Positions 23,545 to 34,210 of a DNA stretch of 64,000 nt are shown piece after piece. A program made the translations under genes and the position numbers. The stretch is taken from NCBI GenBank assembly GCA_038049695.1, contig CP142453.1, forward strand, positions 112,068,501-112,132,500, read 5' to 3'. The stretch is from Cinnamomum chago. Its lineage: Eukaryota > Streptophyta > Magnoliopsida > Laurales > Lauraceae. Below the pieces are notes generated by a model. It saw only the letters and a program-made list of their open reading frames with translations, did no database searches and had not been told where the DNA came from. Position 1 is the stretch's first letter, and each line of letters opens with the position of its first letter.

Positions 23545-23700
23545 TATAGATAGAGAGAGAGGAATGTTCACATGACTTGAAACCCCTCATTTATAGAAGC
23601 ATCCCTCACCCTATGGTGAGGATTTTGTACTTGAAACCCCTCATTTATGGAAACATCCCTCACCCTAGGGTGAGGATTAAAATCGGTCAACAATCATTGT
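23501..23700. repeat. (TA)n microsatellite and a two-copy 54-bp tandem repeat
   Basis: An almost pure TA run covers about 23502-23548. After it, a 54-bp unit starting ACTTGAAACCCCTCATTTAT is repeated at 23575 and 23629. Each unit ends in CCTCACCCTATGGTGAGG or CCTCACCCTAGGGTGAGG, an 18-bp near-perfect or perfect palindrome. Confidence 0.75.
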
Positions 23701-24553
23701 ATAAAGTCTTTATGACTCATAGGTGAAAGTCTTAAGTTCGATTCCACAGTGAGCAGGGAGCCACAAAAGTAAACTAGTGACTGCATAAATGGATCGCACT
23801 AATGTCAATTGATTGATATCTGCAACTATTTTCTCATCACCTGTACTGAATTCTTGAGTGTTTGGCTCTATATGGAATATTTGCCTGATTTTTTGGCAAC
23901 CCAACTAACATGATGGAGATTGCAATTTGCAGGATGAGTTACTTATTGGATTGCCTCAAACTTTTCCTTCATCCATCCGCTAATTTCCCAAGTGTTTGGC
24001 CATGTACTCCATAGGTTGGCCTCTTATTAGGCCTAACACATTTATAGTGCAGACCAATTCATGTGTTTTCTTCTCTTGTCGATTGATTCCATCAAGTGTT
24101 TGGCAACATTATGACTTGCTGGCCAATTTTTCATGTAGGACACATTCATGGTCATGCTAATGTGGACAGGTGTTTGGCTTATTAGGCTAATAGCCCTGTA
24201 ATTATGTTGTATATTCTTTATTGAAGATGTTGTTTGGAAACTTACTGAGTGATTGAAATTGTATTTTGAAGAGTGGTTACAAAATCTTAACCACATGGTA
24301 GGATCAATTAAAGTAAAATAAAATTTGTATATGAGAACATAGGGTTAGTGTTGTTGGTACCCGTTTCTCACCCTTCTTTGGAAGGATTGACCTTGACTTC
24401 CGCCTTGCGGTGAGCAAGCTTTCTTCTAAAGGGGTCCCAGCCCCTTTAGCTGGGTACTTAGAAAGAAAAAAACAAACCAAATTTTGTATATATGGGTCCC
24501 ATCATTTTGATTTCTTAACACTCTAGTTAATTTTATTTTTCAGTTCAATGTAT
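23701..24553. other. Intergenic, left flank of the Tat element
   Basis: No gene recognised. The word GTGTTTGGC or AGTGTTTGGC recurs about every 60-90 bp between 23856 and 24180, which hints at an eroded tandem repeat. Confidence 0.4.
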
Positions 24554-24558
24554 GATTC

Positions 24559-25252
24559 TGTGTGGGGCCCATTTCTTGAACCTGTTCCTCTTGGTCTCGG
24601 CAAGGGTGCGCTCGGATATGCTGACGTGTGGGAGCCATTTCTCTTGATCTCGGCTACGATCCGATCCATATCGGTCTCGGCACTACGTGCTGGTCTCGGC
24701 CAAACAGTACTCAGTTCGGCCGCACACCCCGTTCAGTCTCGGCTGTGCAAGACTATGTTTGCATCTATCAGCCACGGCCCTGTCAGGGCAGAGCCCAAGG
24801 AAGGCATCAGATGGGACTTCAGCCACCACCAGATCTGGGCAAGATCAGGCCCAACATGGCTAGCATTAAATGCAGCATGGGCTGATCAGACTCGCATTAA
24901 ATGCAAAGAGGGCTATGATGGACCTTCATTAATGACTTTGTGGGCTGATGTGACCCAGGTCACATCACCAAGCCCACTGGCACTCACCCAAAACTGTTCC
25001 ATATATAAGGCACGAGCCAAAGGGAGCAGGGGGTAAGCACTCTCACATAGACACTCAGTCTTTCTTCTTCTTCTCCTCCGATCCATTGCTGACTTAAGCA
25101 TCGGAGAGCCCTGCGCTGCCCATAGCCAGGGTCCTCTGACCTTTGTCTTTCTCCTCTTTCAGGTTCATACCGTCGCAGCTATCTCCTCCATGCATTGAGT
25201 AAGTCCTAAGAGGCATCCTGATCTTGTGAGTATTATTACTTCTGCACTTACA
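24559..25252 (+). repeat. 5' LTR of the Tat element
   Basis: 694 bp. A TATA-like TATATAAG lies at 25002-25009. Five copies of TCTCGGC occur between 24595 and 24743 in the presumed U3 part. It differs from the 3' LTR at four transition sites. Confidence 0.95.
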
Positions 25253-25254
25253 AT

Positions 25255-25270
25255 TGGCGCCGTCTGTGGG
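25255..25270 (+). other. Primer-binding site of the Tat element
   Basis: TGGCGCCGTCTGTGGG lies two bases after the 5' LTR and has the TGGCGCC start common in plant Ty3 elements. The primer tRNA was not assigned. Confidence 0.8.
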
Positions 25271-25306
25271 AAAAGATTTCTATAGTCTTTCCTATTCCTA
25301 AACACC

Positions 25307-28300
25307 ATGACGAGGAGAGCTGCGAAAGACGGAGAAACTTCCAAGACAAAGCATGCAGGACCGCCCCCTACCAAGCAGAGGGCTGGCAAGCAACCAGTCA
25401 CAGAGGACGACGCTGAACGTGCACTCATCCGGATCAACGTTCAGGAACGTGACCTCCGCTCGGAGTCCGCTCCCAGGAGGGGAGACACCCAGCAACCGGC
25501 AGGCCTCCTGACAGGTCAGGATCGGCGGCATAAGTCTCCAGTGGTCGATGGATCACGTCCCCCAGGTCAGGCGGAGGACGTTAAGGGCCGGGTGGAGGAC
25601 GTTGAGGATACTGAGGATGAAGACTACAACCCTGATGATGACTTGGACTCCACCCTTCTGGCGATTAAAGCACAGAATGAGGCCATCAAGGAGAGAGACG
25701 CTCTGATCCTCCGGCTCCAGCAGCAGCTGGAAAGAGCTACGGGATCAGCGGGGCTTCGGCAACAGTCTCAGCAGCGTCAGTCACGGCAGCAACAGCGGTC
25801 GCGACAACAACAACACTCACTGCGAAAGCACGAGCGGAGGACGTCCCGTGACGGGCGCCCCGACTCCCCCGAGAAGGACTTGAGGGACCATCTGAATAAA
25901 AAGAGGCTTGACCGAACTCGAGATGAAGGTTCGAGCGCTAGCCACAGCTACTCGAGGAAGGCGTCAGAAACCATCCCGGAAAGCAGACATCATGATCAGG
26001 AGTGGTTAGACGCGCGCATAAGGGAAACGGTCCAGCGTAATTTGGAAATAGCTGGTCTCGGCCGAGACCAAAAGGATAATTGTTGCGACCCCGTCGATCT
26101 CGGAGCGTCTCCCTTTTCTCGAGACATCAGGAAGCATCCCCTGCCAAAGAAGTTTACCGTCCCGAGGTTCGTCACTTACGACGGGACTTCGGACCCGGCT
26201 ACGCACCTCAGGCACTTCTCCCAGAGGATGTCTGTCTGGGGAGACGAGGGCCATCTGAACTGCCGAGTCTTTTCCTCTAGCTTGGGCGACATCCCCCTGA
26301 AGTGGTTCTGTGCGCTCCCGGAGGGGTCCGTCTCGAGTTGGCAGCAGCTCCAGCAGTCCTTTATGAAGAAGTTCCAGGCCTACAGAGTCCTTCCGAAGAC
26401 AGATGCAGACATCATGGCCATGAAGATGAAGCAGGGAGAGAACGTCACCCAGTTCGCCAAGCGGTTCTGGGCGGTCTACAGTCAGATTGAGAATTCCAAG
26501 GACGAGGTTGCCGTCTTCGCATTTCAGAATGCCTTGCTGCCAGACAGCGATCTTCGCAAGGACCTGGCCAGGAACCCGGTCTCTTCCATAGCAGCGCTCA
26601 TGTCTATCGCCAACCGGTACATCGCCCAAGAGGATGACCAGGTCCGTGCTCGGGAAAGCCATGGAACCGCTCAGAAGGACCGAGGTGAGAGGCCCTCCAA
26701 GAAGGATGGGATACCGTCTCGAAGAGATGAGCCTCGGCGAAGCGAGCGACGAAGAGATGAGTCGGACAGGCGTTGGGCACCTACCAGCTCGGCAGGGACT
26801 CAGATGTTCGCCTCGGCAAGGAGCAAAAGGCCCAGGCTATTCGAGGGCGCATATCGGGCGGTTAACACGGTCTTCAAGATGCCAATCCACAAGATCATGT
26901 ATAAGATCAAGGGTAGGCCATACTTCAACTGGCCAGAGCCCATGCAAGGCGACCCTTCTATCCGAGATCAGACGAAATTCTGTGCCTATCACAAGGAGGG
27001 TGGCCACAAGACTGAAGAATGCAGAATACTGCGTTCGCATTTGGAGAAGCTTGTCCAGGATGGACACCTGCAAGAGTTTGTCAGGAGAGAAGACAGGGCC
27101 AATACCCGAGCCCCGCGCCGTGATGAGAGGGGTAATGACAGCGACGGGTCTGAGAAGATCATCAACGTCATCCATTTGGCACCCCCGCCCAAGGGGAGTA
27201 ATCAAGCCCGTGCCGAAGCCAGGAAAGCCGCTCACGGCAAGCAAGTAATGGCCGCCGAGCTCGGCCCAGCACAGAAAAGGGCTCGGAGGGAGCGTCCCGA
27301 GATCAGGTTCACTGATGCAGATCTGGAGGGGGTGCAGCTCCCCCACAACGATCCCCTGATCGTTACTCTGAAGTTTGATTGCTCTAAGCAGGGCGTAAAG
27401 AATTGCACTGTGAAGAAGGTCATCGTCGACCCCGGCAGTTCTTCCGAGGTCCTCTATTTTGATAGCTTCCGAAGGATGGGACTGACAGAAAAAGATCTGC
27501 AGGAGGCTCGAGTTCCCCTTATCGGCTTCAGCGCCAAACCAGTTTACCCCAAGGGGAAGGTGACATTCAGGGTCGAGGCCGGTGGCGCGTCTGTCATGGC
27601 AACCTTCATGGTGATCGACGCACCCTCGCCCTACAACGCTATAGTAGGCAGGTCCTGGCTCCATAGTCTGGAAGCAGTCCCTTCCACCCTCCACCAGAAG
27701 CTGAAATTTCCGTGGGAGGGGAAGAGCGGCCGAGTTGAAATCATCACGGTCAGAGGAGATCAGCAGGCAGCTAAGCAGTGCTTGACAGCAGTGGTACCCG
27801 GGGAACTAGAGCCCAAGGAGGTCAACGTGGCCGAGATGGAGAAAAACCTGGAGCAGGGGCTGGATGAGCTCGGCCGAGATCCAGGCAGGAAGAGCCTGGA
27901 GGATTTGACCGAAATCCGGATCGACCAGAAGGACCCGGATCGGTTCTTCCTAATCGACAGCCAGCTCGGGGAACCGGAGAGGTCCGAACTGGCCCAGTTC
28001 CTGGTGCAGAACAGAGAGGCCTTCGCCTGGACACCTCAAGAGATGCCTGGCATCGACCCCGAGGTAATGTGTCACAGACTAAATGTTAACCCTAACCACA
28101 AACCTGTGATGCAGAAAGCACGGAGGACTGGGGTCCTGCAGACCGAAGCCGTCGTCGAGGAGGTGGATAAGCTGCTTGAGGCCGGCGCTATCAGAGAGGT
28201 TCAATACCCGACCTGGCTGGCCAATCCTGTGGTGGTCAGAAAGAAGACTGGCAAGTGGAGGGTGTGCGTCGACTTTACCGACCTCAACGAGGCCTATCCC

Positions 28301-28864
28301 AAGGACAGCTTTCCCCTACCAAAGATTGACCAGTTAATCGACGCCACGGCCGGGCACGACAGAATGAGCTTCCTCGATGCCTACCGCGGTTATCACCAGA
28401 TTCCGCTGTATGGACCGGATGAAGAAAAGACAGCTTTTATCACGCCCAGGGGAACCTACTGCTATAAGGTGATGCCGTTTGGGCTGAAGAATGCGGGCGC
28501 CACCTACCAGAGACTCGTCACCAAGATGTTCCACGGTCAGCTCGGCAGGACCGTAGAAATTTACATCGATGATATGGTGGTCAAATCCAAGCTGGCGCAG
28601 GATCACTTGGCAGATCTAGCCGAAGTCTTCGCCATCCTGAAGAAGTACAATCTCAAACTCAACGCCTCCAAGTGCGCTTTTGGCGTGGGTTCTGGCAAAT
28701 TCCTGGGAAGCTTGGTCACGCGCAGAGGAATAGAAGCAAATCCAGATCAGATCTCGGCTATCCTCAGAGTCCAGAATCCCACTTCGGCTAAGGAGGTTCA
28801 GAAGCTTATAGGAATGGCCGCGGCACTGAATCGCTTCATCAGCAAATCCTCAGATAAGTGCTGA
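25307..28864 (+). CDS. Tat retrotransposon gag, protease and most of reverse transcriptase
   Basis: 1185 codons, then a TGA. Residues about 281-395 are a retrotransposon gag domain (FTVPRFVTYDGTSDPATHL, PLKWFCALPEGSVSSW). Near residue 558 is the CAYHKEGGHKTEEC knuckle used by Tat elements. Protease has IVDPGSSSEVLY near 706, in place of the usual D-T/S-G. Reverse transcriptase covers about 962-1165, with VCVDFTDLNEAYPKDSFPLP, SFLDAYRGYHQI, TAFITPRGTYCYKVMPFGLK and the catalytic YIDDM near 1086. The start chosen is the first ATG after the primer-binding site. The stop falls in the connection between reverse transcriptase and RNase H, where relatives stay open; the frame continues unchanged after it, so this is a point lesion and not a frameshift. 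Confidence 0.93.
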   Translation: MTRRAAKDGETSKTKHAGPPPTKQRAGKQPVTEDDAERALIRINVQERDLRSESAPRRGDTQQPAGLLTGQDRRHKSPVVDGSRPPGQAEDVKGRVEDVEDTEDEDYNPDDDLDSTLLAIKAQNEAIKERDALILRLQQQLERATGSAGLRQQSQQRQSRQQQRSRQQQHSLRKHERRTSRDGRPDSPEKDLRDHLNKKRLDRTRDEGSSASHSYSRKASETIPESRHHDQEWLDARIRETVQRNLEIAGLGRDQKDNCCDPVDLGASPFSRDIRKHPLPKKFTVPRFVTYDGTSDPATHLRHFSQRMSVWGDEGHLNCRVFSSSLGDIPLKWFCALPEGSVSSWQQLQQSFMKKFQAYRVLPKTDADIMAMKMKQGENVTQFAKRFWAVYSQIENSKDEVAVFAFQNALLPDSDLRKDLARNPVSSIAALMSIANRYIAQEDDQVRARESHGTAQKDRGERPSKKDGIPSRRDEPRRSERRRDESDRRWAPTSSAGTQMFASARSKRPRLFEGAYRAVNTVFKMPIHKIMYKIKGRPYFNWPEPMQGDPSIRDQTKFCAYHKEGGHKTEECRILRSHLEKLVQDGHLQEFVRREDRANTRAPRRDERGNDSDGSEKIINVIHLAPPPKGSNQARAEARKAAHGKQVMAAELGPAQKRARRERPEIRFTDADLEGVQLPHNDPLIVTLKFDCSKQGVKNCTVKKVIVDPGSSSEVLYFDSFRRMGLTEKDLQEARVPLIGFSAKPVYPKGKVTFRVEAGGASVMATFMVIDAPSPYNAIVGRSWLHSLEAVPSTLHQKLKFPWEGKSGRVEIITVRGDQQAAKQCLTAVVPGELEPKEVNVAEMEKNLEQGLDELGRDPGRKSLEDLTEIRIDQKDPDRFFLIDSQLGEPERSELAQFLVQNREAFAWTPQEMPGIDPEVMCHRLNVNPNHKPVMQKARRTGVLQTEAVVEEVDKLLEAGAIREVQYPTWLANPVVVRKKTGKWRVCVDFTDLNEAYPKDSFPLPKIDQLIDATAGHDRMSFLDAYRGYHQIPLYGPDEEKTAFITPRGTYCYKVMPFGLKNAGATYQRLVTKMFHGQLGRTVEIYIDDMVVKSKLAQDHLADLAEVFAILKKYNLKLNASKCAFGVGSGKFLGSLVTRRGIEANPDQISAILRVQNPTSAKEVQKLIGMAAALNRFISKSSDKC

Positions 28865-30262
28865 CCTTTCTTTCAGCTTCTTAGAAAAAATTCTAAATTT
28901 CAATGGACTCTGGAATGCGACCATGCCTTGCAGCAGCTTAAGGCTTACCTTTCTTCACCACCATTGTTATCAACCCCGACCCACGGGGAAACCCTGTATT
29001 TATATTTGGCGGTCTCGGATCATGCGGTCAGCTCAGTCCTCATCCGAGAAGAGGACAAGGTTCAAAAACCAGTATATTATACGAGCAAGACCCTTATTGA
29101 TGCCGAGACCAGGTATCTGCCTCTGGAGAAGCTCGCCTTGGCGCTCGTTAGCACCTCGCGAAAGCTCTCCCATTACTTTCAAACCCATTCTATTGTGGTT
29201 GTTACGGAGCACCCACTCAAATCTGTTTTCAAGAAGGCTGACTTTTCAGGAAGAATCTCCCGATGGGCTGTCGAACTAGGGCAGTATGAGATTCAGTATC
29301 AGCCACGGACAGCAATAAAAGCCCAGGTTCTGGCAGATTTCCTCGCCGAGTTTGATTCAAGTTCGGCACCAACCCAGCTCGGCACCGAACTGGGGGGTGA
29401 GGAGCATGAGGCGCCCGCGAGTTCGGAACAATCACAATGCCATGCCGATACCCCAGTTTGGAAGGTCTTCGTCGACGGATCTTCCACCTCGAGAAGAGCC
29501 GGAGCAGGAGTTGTTCTCCAATCGCCAGAAGGACTGGTCATTGAGCAGGCTCTGACACTGGACTTCAAGGCGTCAAACAATGAGGCCGAGTACGAAGCCC
29601 TTTTAGCCGGACTGAATAGCGCCCATATCCTCGGAGCTCAACAGCTGATGGTCTTCAGTGATTCACAGTTGGTGACAAACCAGCTGACTGGGGACTATCA
29701 GGCTCGCGACGACCGGATGGCCGCGTATTTGGCCCTGGCCAAGAAGCAGCTCTCTCAGTTCCACACGGCCGAAGTCAAGCAGATTGACAGAGAAGTAAAC
29801 TCTCACGCAGATGCTCTTGCAAACTTGGCCAGCGCTGTTGAGGCAGGAAGAAAGAGGAGCATCGAAGTCGGATCGCTAGCTGCGCCCAGCATTGAGCTCC
29901 GTTCACCTCGGGAAGTGTTATGCATCGGTCTCGGCCCGAGCTGGATGGACCCCATTATCACCTACCTTAGGGACGACAGGCTTCCCGAGGACAGTGGCGA
30001 GGCCCACCGGGTCAGACTCAAGGCAGCTCGGTTCTGGCTATCTCCCGAGGTCAAGCTCTACAGGAAATCGTTCTCGGGACCGTACCTCCAGTGCGTCCAT
30101 CCAAGTAAGGTCGAGGACCTCCTTTTCGAGATACACGAAGGAATCTGCGGGAGCCATATCGGAGGAAGGTCCCTAGCCTACCGAGCCATCAGTCAGGGTT
30201 ACTGGTGGCCGTATATGCAGAAAGATGCGCAGGTATATGCGAAGAAGTGCGAGAAGTGCTAG
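28865..30262 (+). pseudogene. Tat pol continuation: RNase H, second (archaeal-type) RNase H, integrase zinc domain
   Basis: Same frame as the upstream segment, so it is pol cut off by the TGA at 28862-28864. Residues after the stop give the Ty3 RNase H ([38 protein letters not shown]). From about 29459 comes an extra RNase H with its acidic residues in place: [26 protein letters not shown] and [11 protein letters not shown]. Next is the integrase HHCC zinc domain ([12 protein letters not shown] ... YAKKCEKC). A TAG at 30260-30262 directly follows the last Cys. An ATG at 28928 opens a 444-codon frame, but nothing suggests that it is used as a start. Confidence 0.9.
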
Positions 30263-31180
30263 AAGTTCTCACACTCTCTCCATCAGCCCGCGCAGGATCT
30301 CAGCCCGCTCTCTAGCCCGTGGCCATTCGCCCAGTGGGGGCTCGACATAGTGGGCCCGCTCCACCGAACCCCAGGGAACAAGAGATGGCTTATTGTGGCG
30401 ACAGATTACTTCACCAAATGGATTGAAGCAGAGCCACTTTCATCCATCACAGAGCGAGACTCCAAGAATTTTGTGTGGAAGAATGTCGTCACAAGGTTTG
30501 GCATTCCCAGAGCGCTGGTTTCGGACAACGGAACTCAGTTCGACTCTAAACTTTTCAAGACCTTCTGCCAGGAGCTCGGCATCCGAAACCATTATTCCAC
30601 TCCAGCCTACCCACAGAGTAACGGCCAGGCCGAGATCTCCAACAAGGTGATCCTCGATGGGCTCAAGAAACGGCTGGACCAAGCAAAGGGAAGATGGGTG
30701 GAAGAACTGCCGAGCGTCCTGTGGGCTTACAGAACTACTCCGAGGCGTTCCACTTCGGCTACCCCCTTCTCACTCGCCTATGGCATGGAAGCAGTCATCC
30801 CTCTGGAGATCGGCCTCCCCACTTTGAGGTCCGAACTCTTTGACCGGGGACAGAACGAAACCAATGTGGCCAGGGAGCTAGATTTAGCGGACGAGCGAAG
30901 GGAAGCAGCTGCAGTCAGGCTAGCCGTCTACCAGCAGCAGCTAGCCAGGGGCTACAACCAGAACGTCAGAGAGAGGAAGTTCTCTGTAGGAGAACTGGTC
31001 CTCAAGAAGGCTCTCCCAGGGGACAAAGATCCGAATCAAGGGAAGCTAGCGCCGAATTGGCATGGTCCGTTTAAAGTCACTTCCATTGCTGGACGGTCAG
31101 CTTATCGGCTCGAAGACATGGAGGGACGGCCGCTACCGAGACTATGGAACGCCTCACACCTCAAAAAATTCTATTTTTAG
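30263..31180 (+). pseudogene. Tat pol continuation: integrase core and C-terminal domain
   Basis: In the same frame as the two upstream segments and ending at the natural stop TAG (31178-31180). The DDE triad is complete: Asp in WGLDIVGP (30344), Asp in VSDNGTQF (30524) and Glu in SNGQAE (30632), the last two 35 residues apart as in retroviral-type integrases. The C-terminus has the GPY/F-like WHGPFKV and ends ...HLKKFYF, with no chromodomain. The full frame from 25307 would be 1957 codons if the two stops were absent. Confidence 0.9.
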
Positions 31181-31295
31181 TCTCTGTACTTGTACAACGC
31201 TTCTGGATTTAATGGAACTACAGTTCTCCTCAATTTGTAGCGATCTGGCGTCCTGATAGTGACAATGGTGTGAAGTTGGAAGACCGTCTAAGGAT

Positions 31296-31606
31296 GGCAC
31301 TCAGCCACCTAGATGAGTCGCCGAAACGGCCCATATCTAAAGCTGGCACTCAGCCACCTAGATGAGTCGCCGAAACGGCCCATATCTAAGGCTGACACTC
31401 AGCCACCTAGATGAGTCGCCGAAACGGCCCATATCTAAGGCTGGCACTCAGCCACCTAGATGAGTCTCCGAAACGGACCATGTCTAAGGTTGGCACTCAG
31501 CCACCTAGACGAGTTGCCGAAACGGCCCATATCTAAGGATGACACTCAGCCACCTAGATGAGTTGCCGAAACGATCGGTGTCTACGGTTGGCACTCAGCC
31601 ACCTAG
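31296..31606 (+). repeat. 49-bp tandem array downstream of Tat pol
   Basis: Units starting GGCACTCAGCCACCTAGATG (GACACTC in two) begin at 31296, 31345, 31394, 31443, 31492 and 31541, with a 17-bp partial at 31590; spacing is exactly 49 bp. Each holds GAGTCGCCGAAACGGCCCAT or a one- to three-base variant. The array lies between the pol stop and the antisense gene. Confidence 0.95.
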
Positions 31607-31995
31607 CGAGTAACCTGATCATTCTAAAGGAAGCTCCTAAGGCCCGTCACTCTGTCATTGCCTCAGTAGGTTTGACACGATTCTTAGTAGGCCTCATAGA
31701 TCTCGTGGACCTCATCCGCCGAAATGAACGAGAACCTCTGAGGAGGCCAGAGCGCATGGGGCAAACCCTGATCTAGTTAGTTACTCTCATCCGAAGTCAT
31801 ACACGTTCGCAGGAAAGCACAAAGAAAAGGCCAAGCAAAAGACTTATGAGCCGGTGGAAACCAGACAAGACTTTCGTGGACAAAAGGAGGTTTTCATTGA
31901 TGAACCATTCGTGTTTACATATAAGACGGTCCATGACCAAAAAATTACATTCGAAAGCAGATCAATTACAAGAGAAGAAAATTCAAAAGAGAAAG

Positions 31996-34210
31996 TTAAG
32001 ACGCCCCAGCACCGACTTCATCAATAATCACTATCGGAGCGTCGTCAGGCTGTGCGACTTCAGCAAGAGCAGATGCCTCGGCTTGAGCTTCGGAGGGCGG
32101 GTGCGCTGGAATCTCGGCAGGGGCTTCGGGAGGAGGAGGTGCGTCAGCTTCGGCAGGGGCCTGAGGTACTGTTGTAGCTGGCTCGAGCTCGGGGGGGTTG
32201 ACATACAGCGGGTGCTCTTCATCCGCCCCCATCTCCTTGAGCCCAGCACGGAAACCGCGCTGGTACAGCTTGGAGCTCAGCTTCTTAACTTGATCAGTAT
32301 AGCTCCGGCCTGCCTCGGCGGCCCCCTCCAGGAAAGCAGCGTCAACCTCGGCTTGGAGTGATGCCTGTAACGTCTCCTTTGCCTTCTTCTCTCCCTCCAG
32401 TTCGGCTGCTAGCCCGACCACCTTTTTCTCCCCGGCAATGAGCTTGGCTTGCAATTCGTAGTGTTCTGATTTGATTTTGCAGAGCTCGCTCGTCATCAAC
32501 TCGGCCTGAGCGTCGAGCTCGGCCTTCTTCGCCCCCACCACCTCCAGCTCCAAGCATTTGGCCTTAAGTCCGGCCTCGGCCTTCTCCTTCTCCTTTGTTA
32601 TTCGGCTCAGGCGGGCACCCTCTTCCGAAATCCGATCCATCACTATCTGAAGCCTTTGGACGCCCTGCAAGGAAACAGGTGAAGAGGTTTTAGTAATGTG
32701 AAGTCTCTGCAAAACTCAAAAGCAATACCATTGGGAACTCTGCGCTTACCGCGAGCGAATGTTGCATCGCCCTCATAAGCAGTTGGGGGCTGTCCTCCGC
32801 CTTGTGCCTCTCCATGTCTTTTGGGAGAGCACAGGCCCTGCTTAGTGCCGCAATGACAGCGGGGTTCCCCGCCAGCCTATCCTCTATGTTGAGCGGCCTG
32901 CCCCGCCGTAACTCGAGGTCCAGTTTGAAGGCAGCCGATTCGGCCGATGACGTGGGCGCAGGGGACTGGGTGCGACCCCCCGCCGACGGGGTCGCTCGTG
33001 TCGGAACCTCCACCGCGCTCCTCTCCCTAGCAGCTTGGGAGGGCCGAGGCCCCGACCTCTCCTCTTGGGTGGTCTCCTTCCCCTTAGCCCTTTTCCTGGG
33101 CCTCTCTTCTTCAGGGTTTGCGGAGGGCCGGGCCCCATCGCTGGCAGGGACGACGGCATCGAAGGGGGGCGGATTAGCTCTTGGGGCTGCTGGCTGCCCG
33201 CCAAATGTCGCCTCCTCCAAGTTCAATAGCTGAAGGGAAGGCCTTCGCCTCGCCATGTCCTCGGCTCCGGAGGAATAGTTCTCAACTTCCCTTGTCGGAG
33301 AGTCTACCTCGGCTCCGGAGGTATAGTCTTCAATTTCCCTTATTGGGATGCCCGCGACCACGGCCAACGTTGCGGACGCTCCCGCAACCGAGACGGTCCC
33401 GCTGGTTTCGGCTAGATCGGGGGCGAAGTTCTCCGGGTTGCCGGATTTCCGTGTATAAGACACGTATCTCGGCTCGTACTTCAGAAGGGAGTAGGCAGCT
33501 CTTGTGTGGTGGCCGCGGTAGCAGTACACCTTGTTCAGCCAAGGTGCGTGCCTCCTCCAACCGTTCAGCTGGGCTTCGCGCTTGCGTTGAGAAAGGCCTG
33601 CGAAAAACAGCCGAGTTAGAATCCGGCAGCAGAAATCAAACATAAGAAAGAAATCGGAAACCCAGGGGGTTAGGTCTTTACTCGGTGGAGTCCCGAAGCG
33701 TCGAGGGACTCGGACCCTCCTAGCTGCTTCGGTCTCGGTCTCGCCGAACTCCCAGTTTCCCGAGACGAGCAGGCGGTCATCTCCGGCGTATTTATTGGAG
33801 TCCTCCAGCGCCGTGACGAGGGGTTGGCACCTCGCCTTGACGCGAAGATAATAGGTGCCCGCCTCCCTAGACTTGCAGAGGTCATATATATCCTCTATAT
33901 CATGGACGCCGAGGCTGATGTCTAGAATCCTATTCAGCTCGGCGACGCCCATGATGATCTTATACCCATTGGGCATTAACTGACAGGGGCTAAGGTTCCA
34001 GGTCTCCAAACAAGACCTAAGAAGGAGGGCCAAGGGGAATCTGACCCCACCCTCGATCACGGCTATCAAGGGAAACGGCATCCAGCCGTTGTGAAATGAG
34101 TAGATGGGGGGGTCGGCTGCCATGATCCGGACATCGCCTGGGATCATGTAGACTCTCCTAAGAGTTGCCAGGCCCGCCTGGGAATCTATCCAGTGAGTAA
34201 AAATCCCCAT
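31996..34210 (-). CDS. Spliced antisense gene inside the Tat element (PF04195-like protein)
   Basis: Exon 1 is 34210-32750, with an optional 84-bp intron (33681-33598, GTAAAG...TTCGCAG) whose retention keeps the frame. Exon 2 is 32664-31996, joined across an 85-bp GT-AG intron (GTAAGC...CTTGCAG) in phase 0. This gives about 709 residues, or 681 if both introns are removed. The N-terminus (YMIPGDVRIMAADPP, GGVRFPLALLLRSCLETWNL, SPCQLMPNGYKIIMGV) resembles the plant 'putative gypsy-type transposon' domain. The middle is Pro/Arg/Ser-rich, exon 2 begins with a Lys/Glu/Ala coiled coil (residues EKEKAEAGLKAKCLELE...), and the tail is Pro/Ala-rich. It runs against pol, as in some Tat elements such as Grande. 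Its role is unknown, and calling it one spliced gene is inference from splice signals and phase. The start ATG has context GAAATGG. Confidence 0.75.

Noticed and set aside
24340-24480. Similarity to 19920-20030 ('gggtcccagc..ccgggt' block)
   Set aside because: The shared blocks are short and no ends could be defined, so no element is claimed.
26006-27694. Long minus-strand frames of 218 and 285 codons within the Tat element
   Set aside because: They lie opposite conserved gag and protease sequence and show no domain; they are by-products of its GC-rich codons.
28928-30262. Separate gene starting at the ATG at 28928
   Set aside because: It is in frame with the upstream gag-pol and begins in the middle of the RT-RNase H link, so it is pol after a stop codon.
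31296-31606. Evenly spaced repeats that could suggest a CRISPR array
   Set aside because: The 49-bp units abut with no unique spacers, and this is plant retrotransposon DNA.
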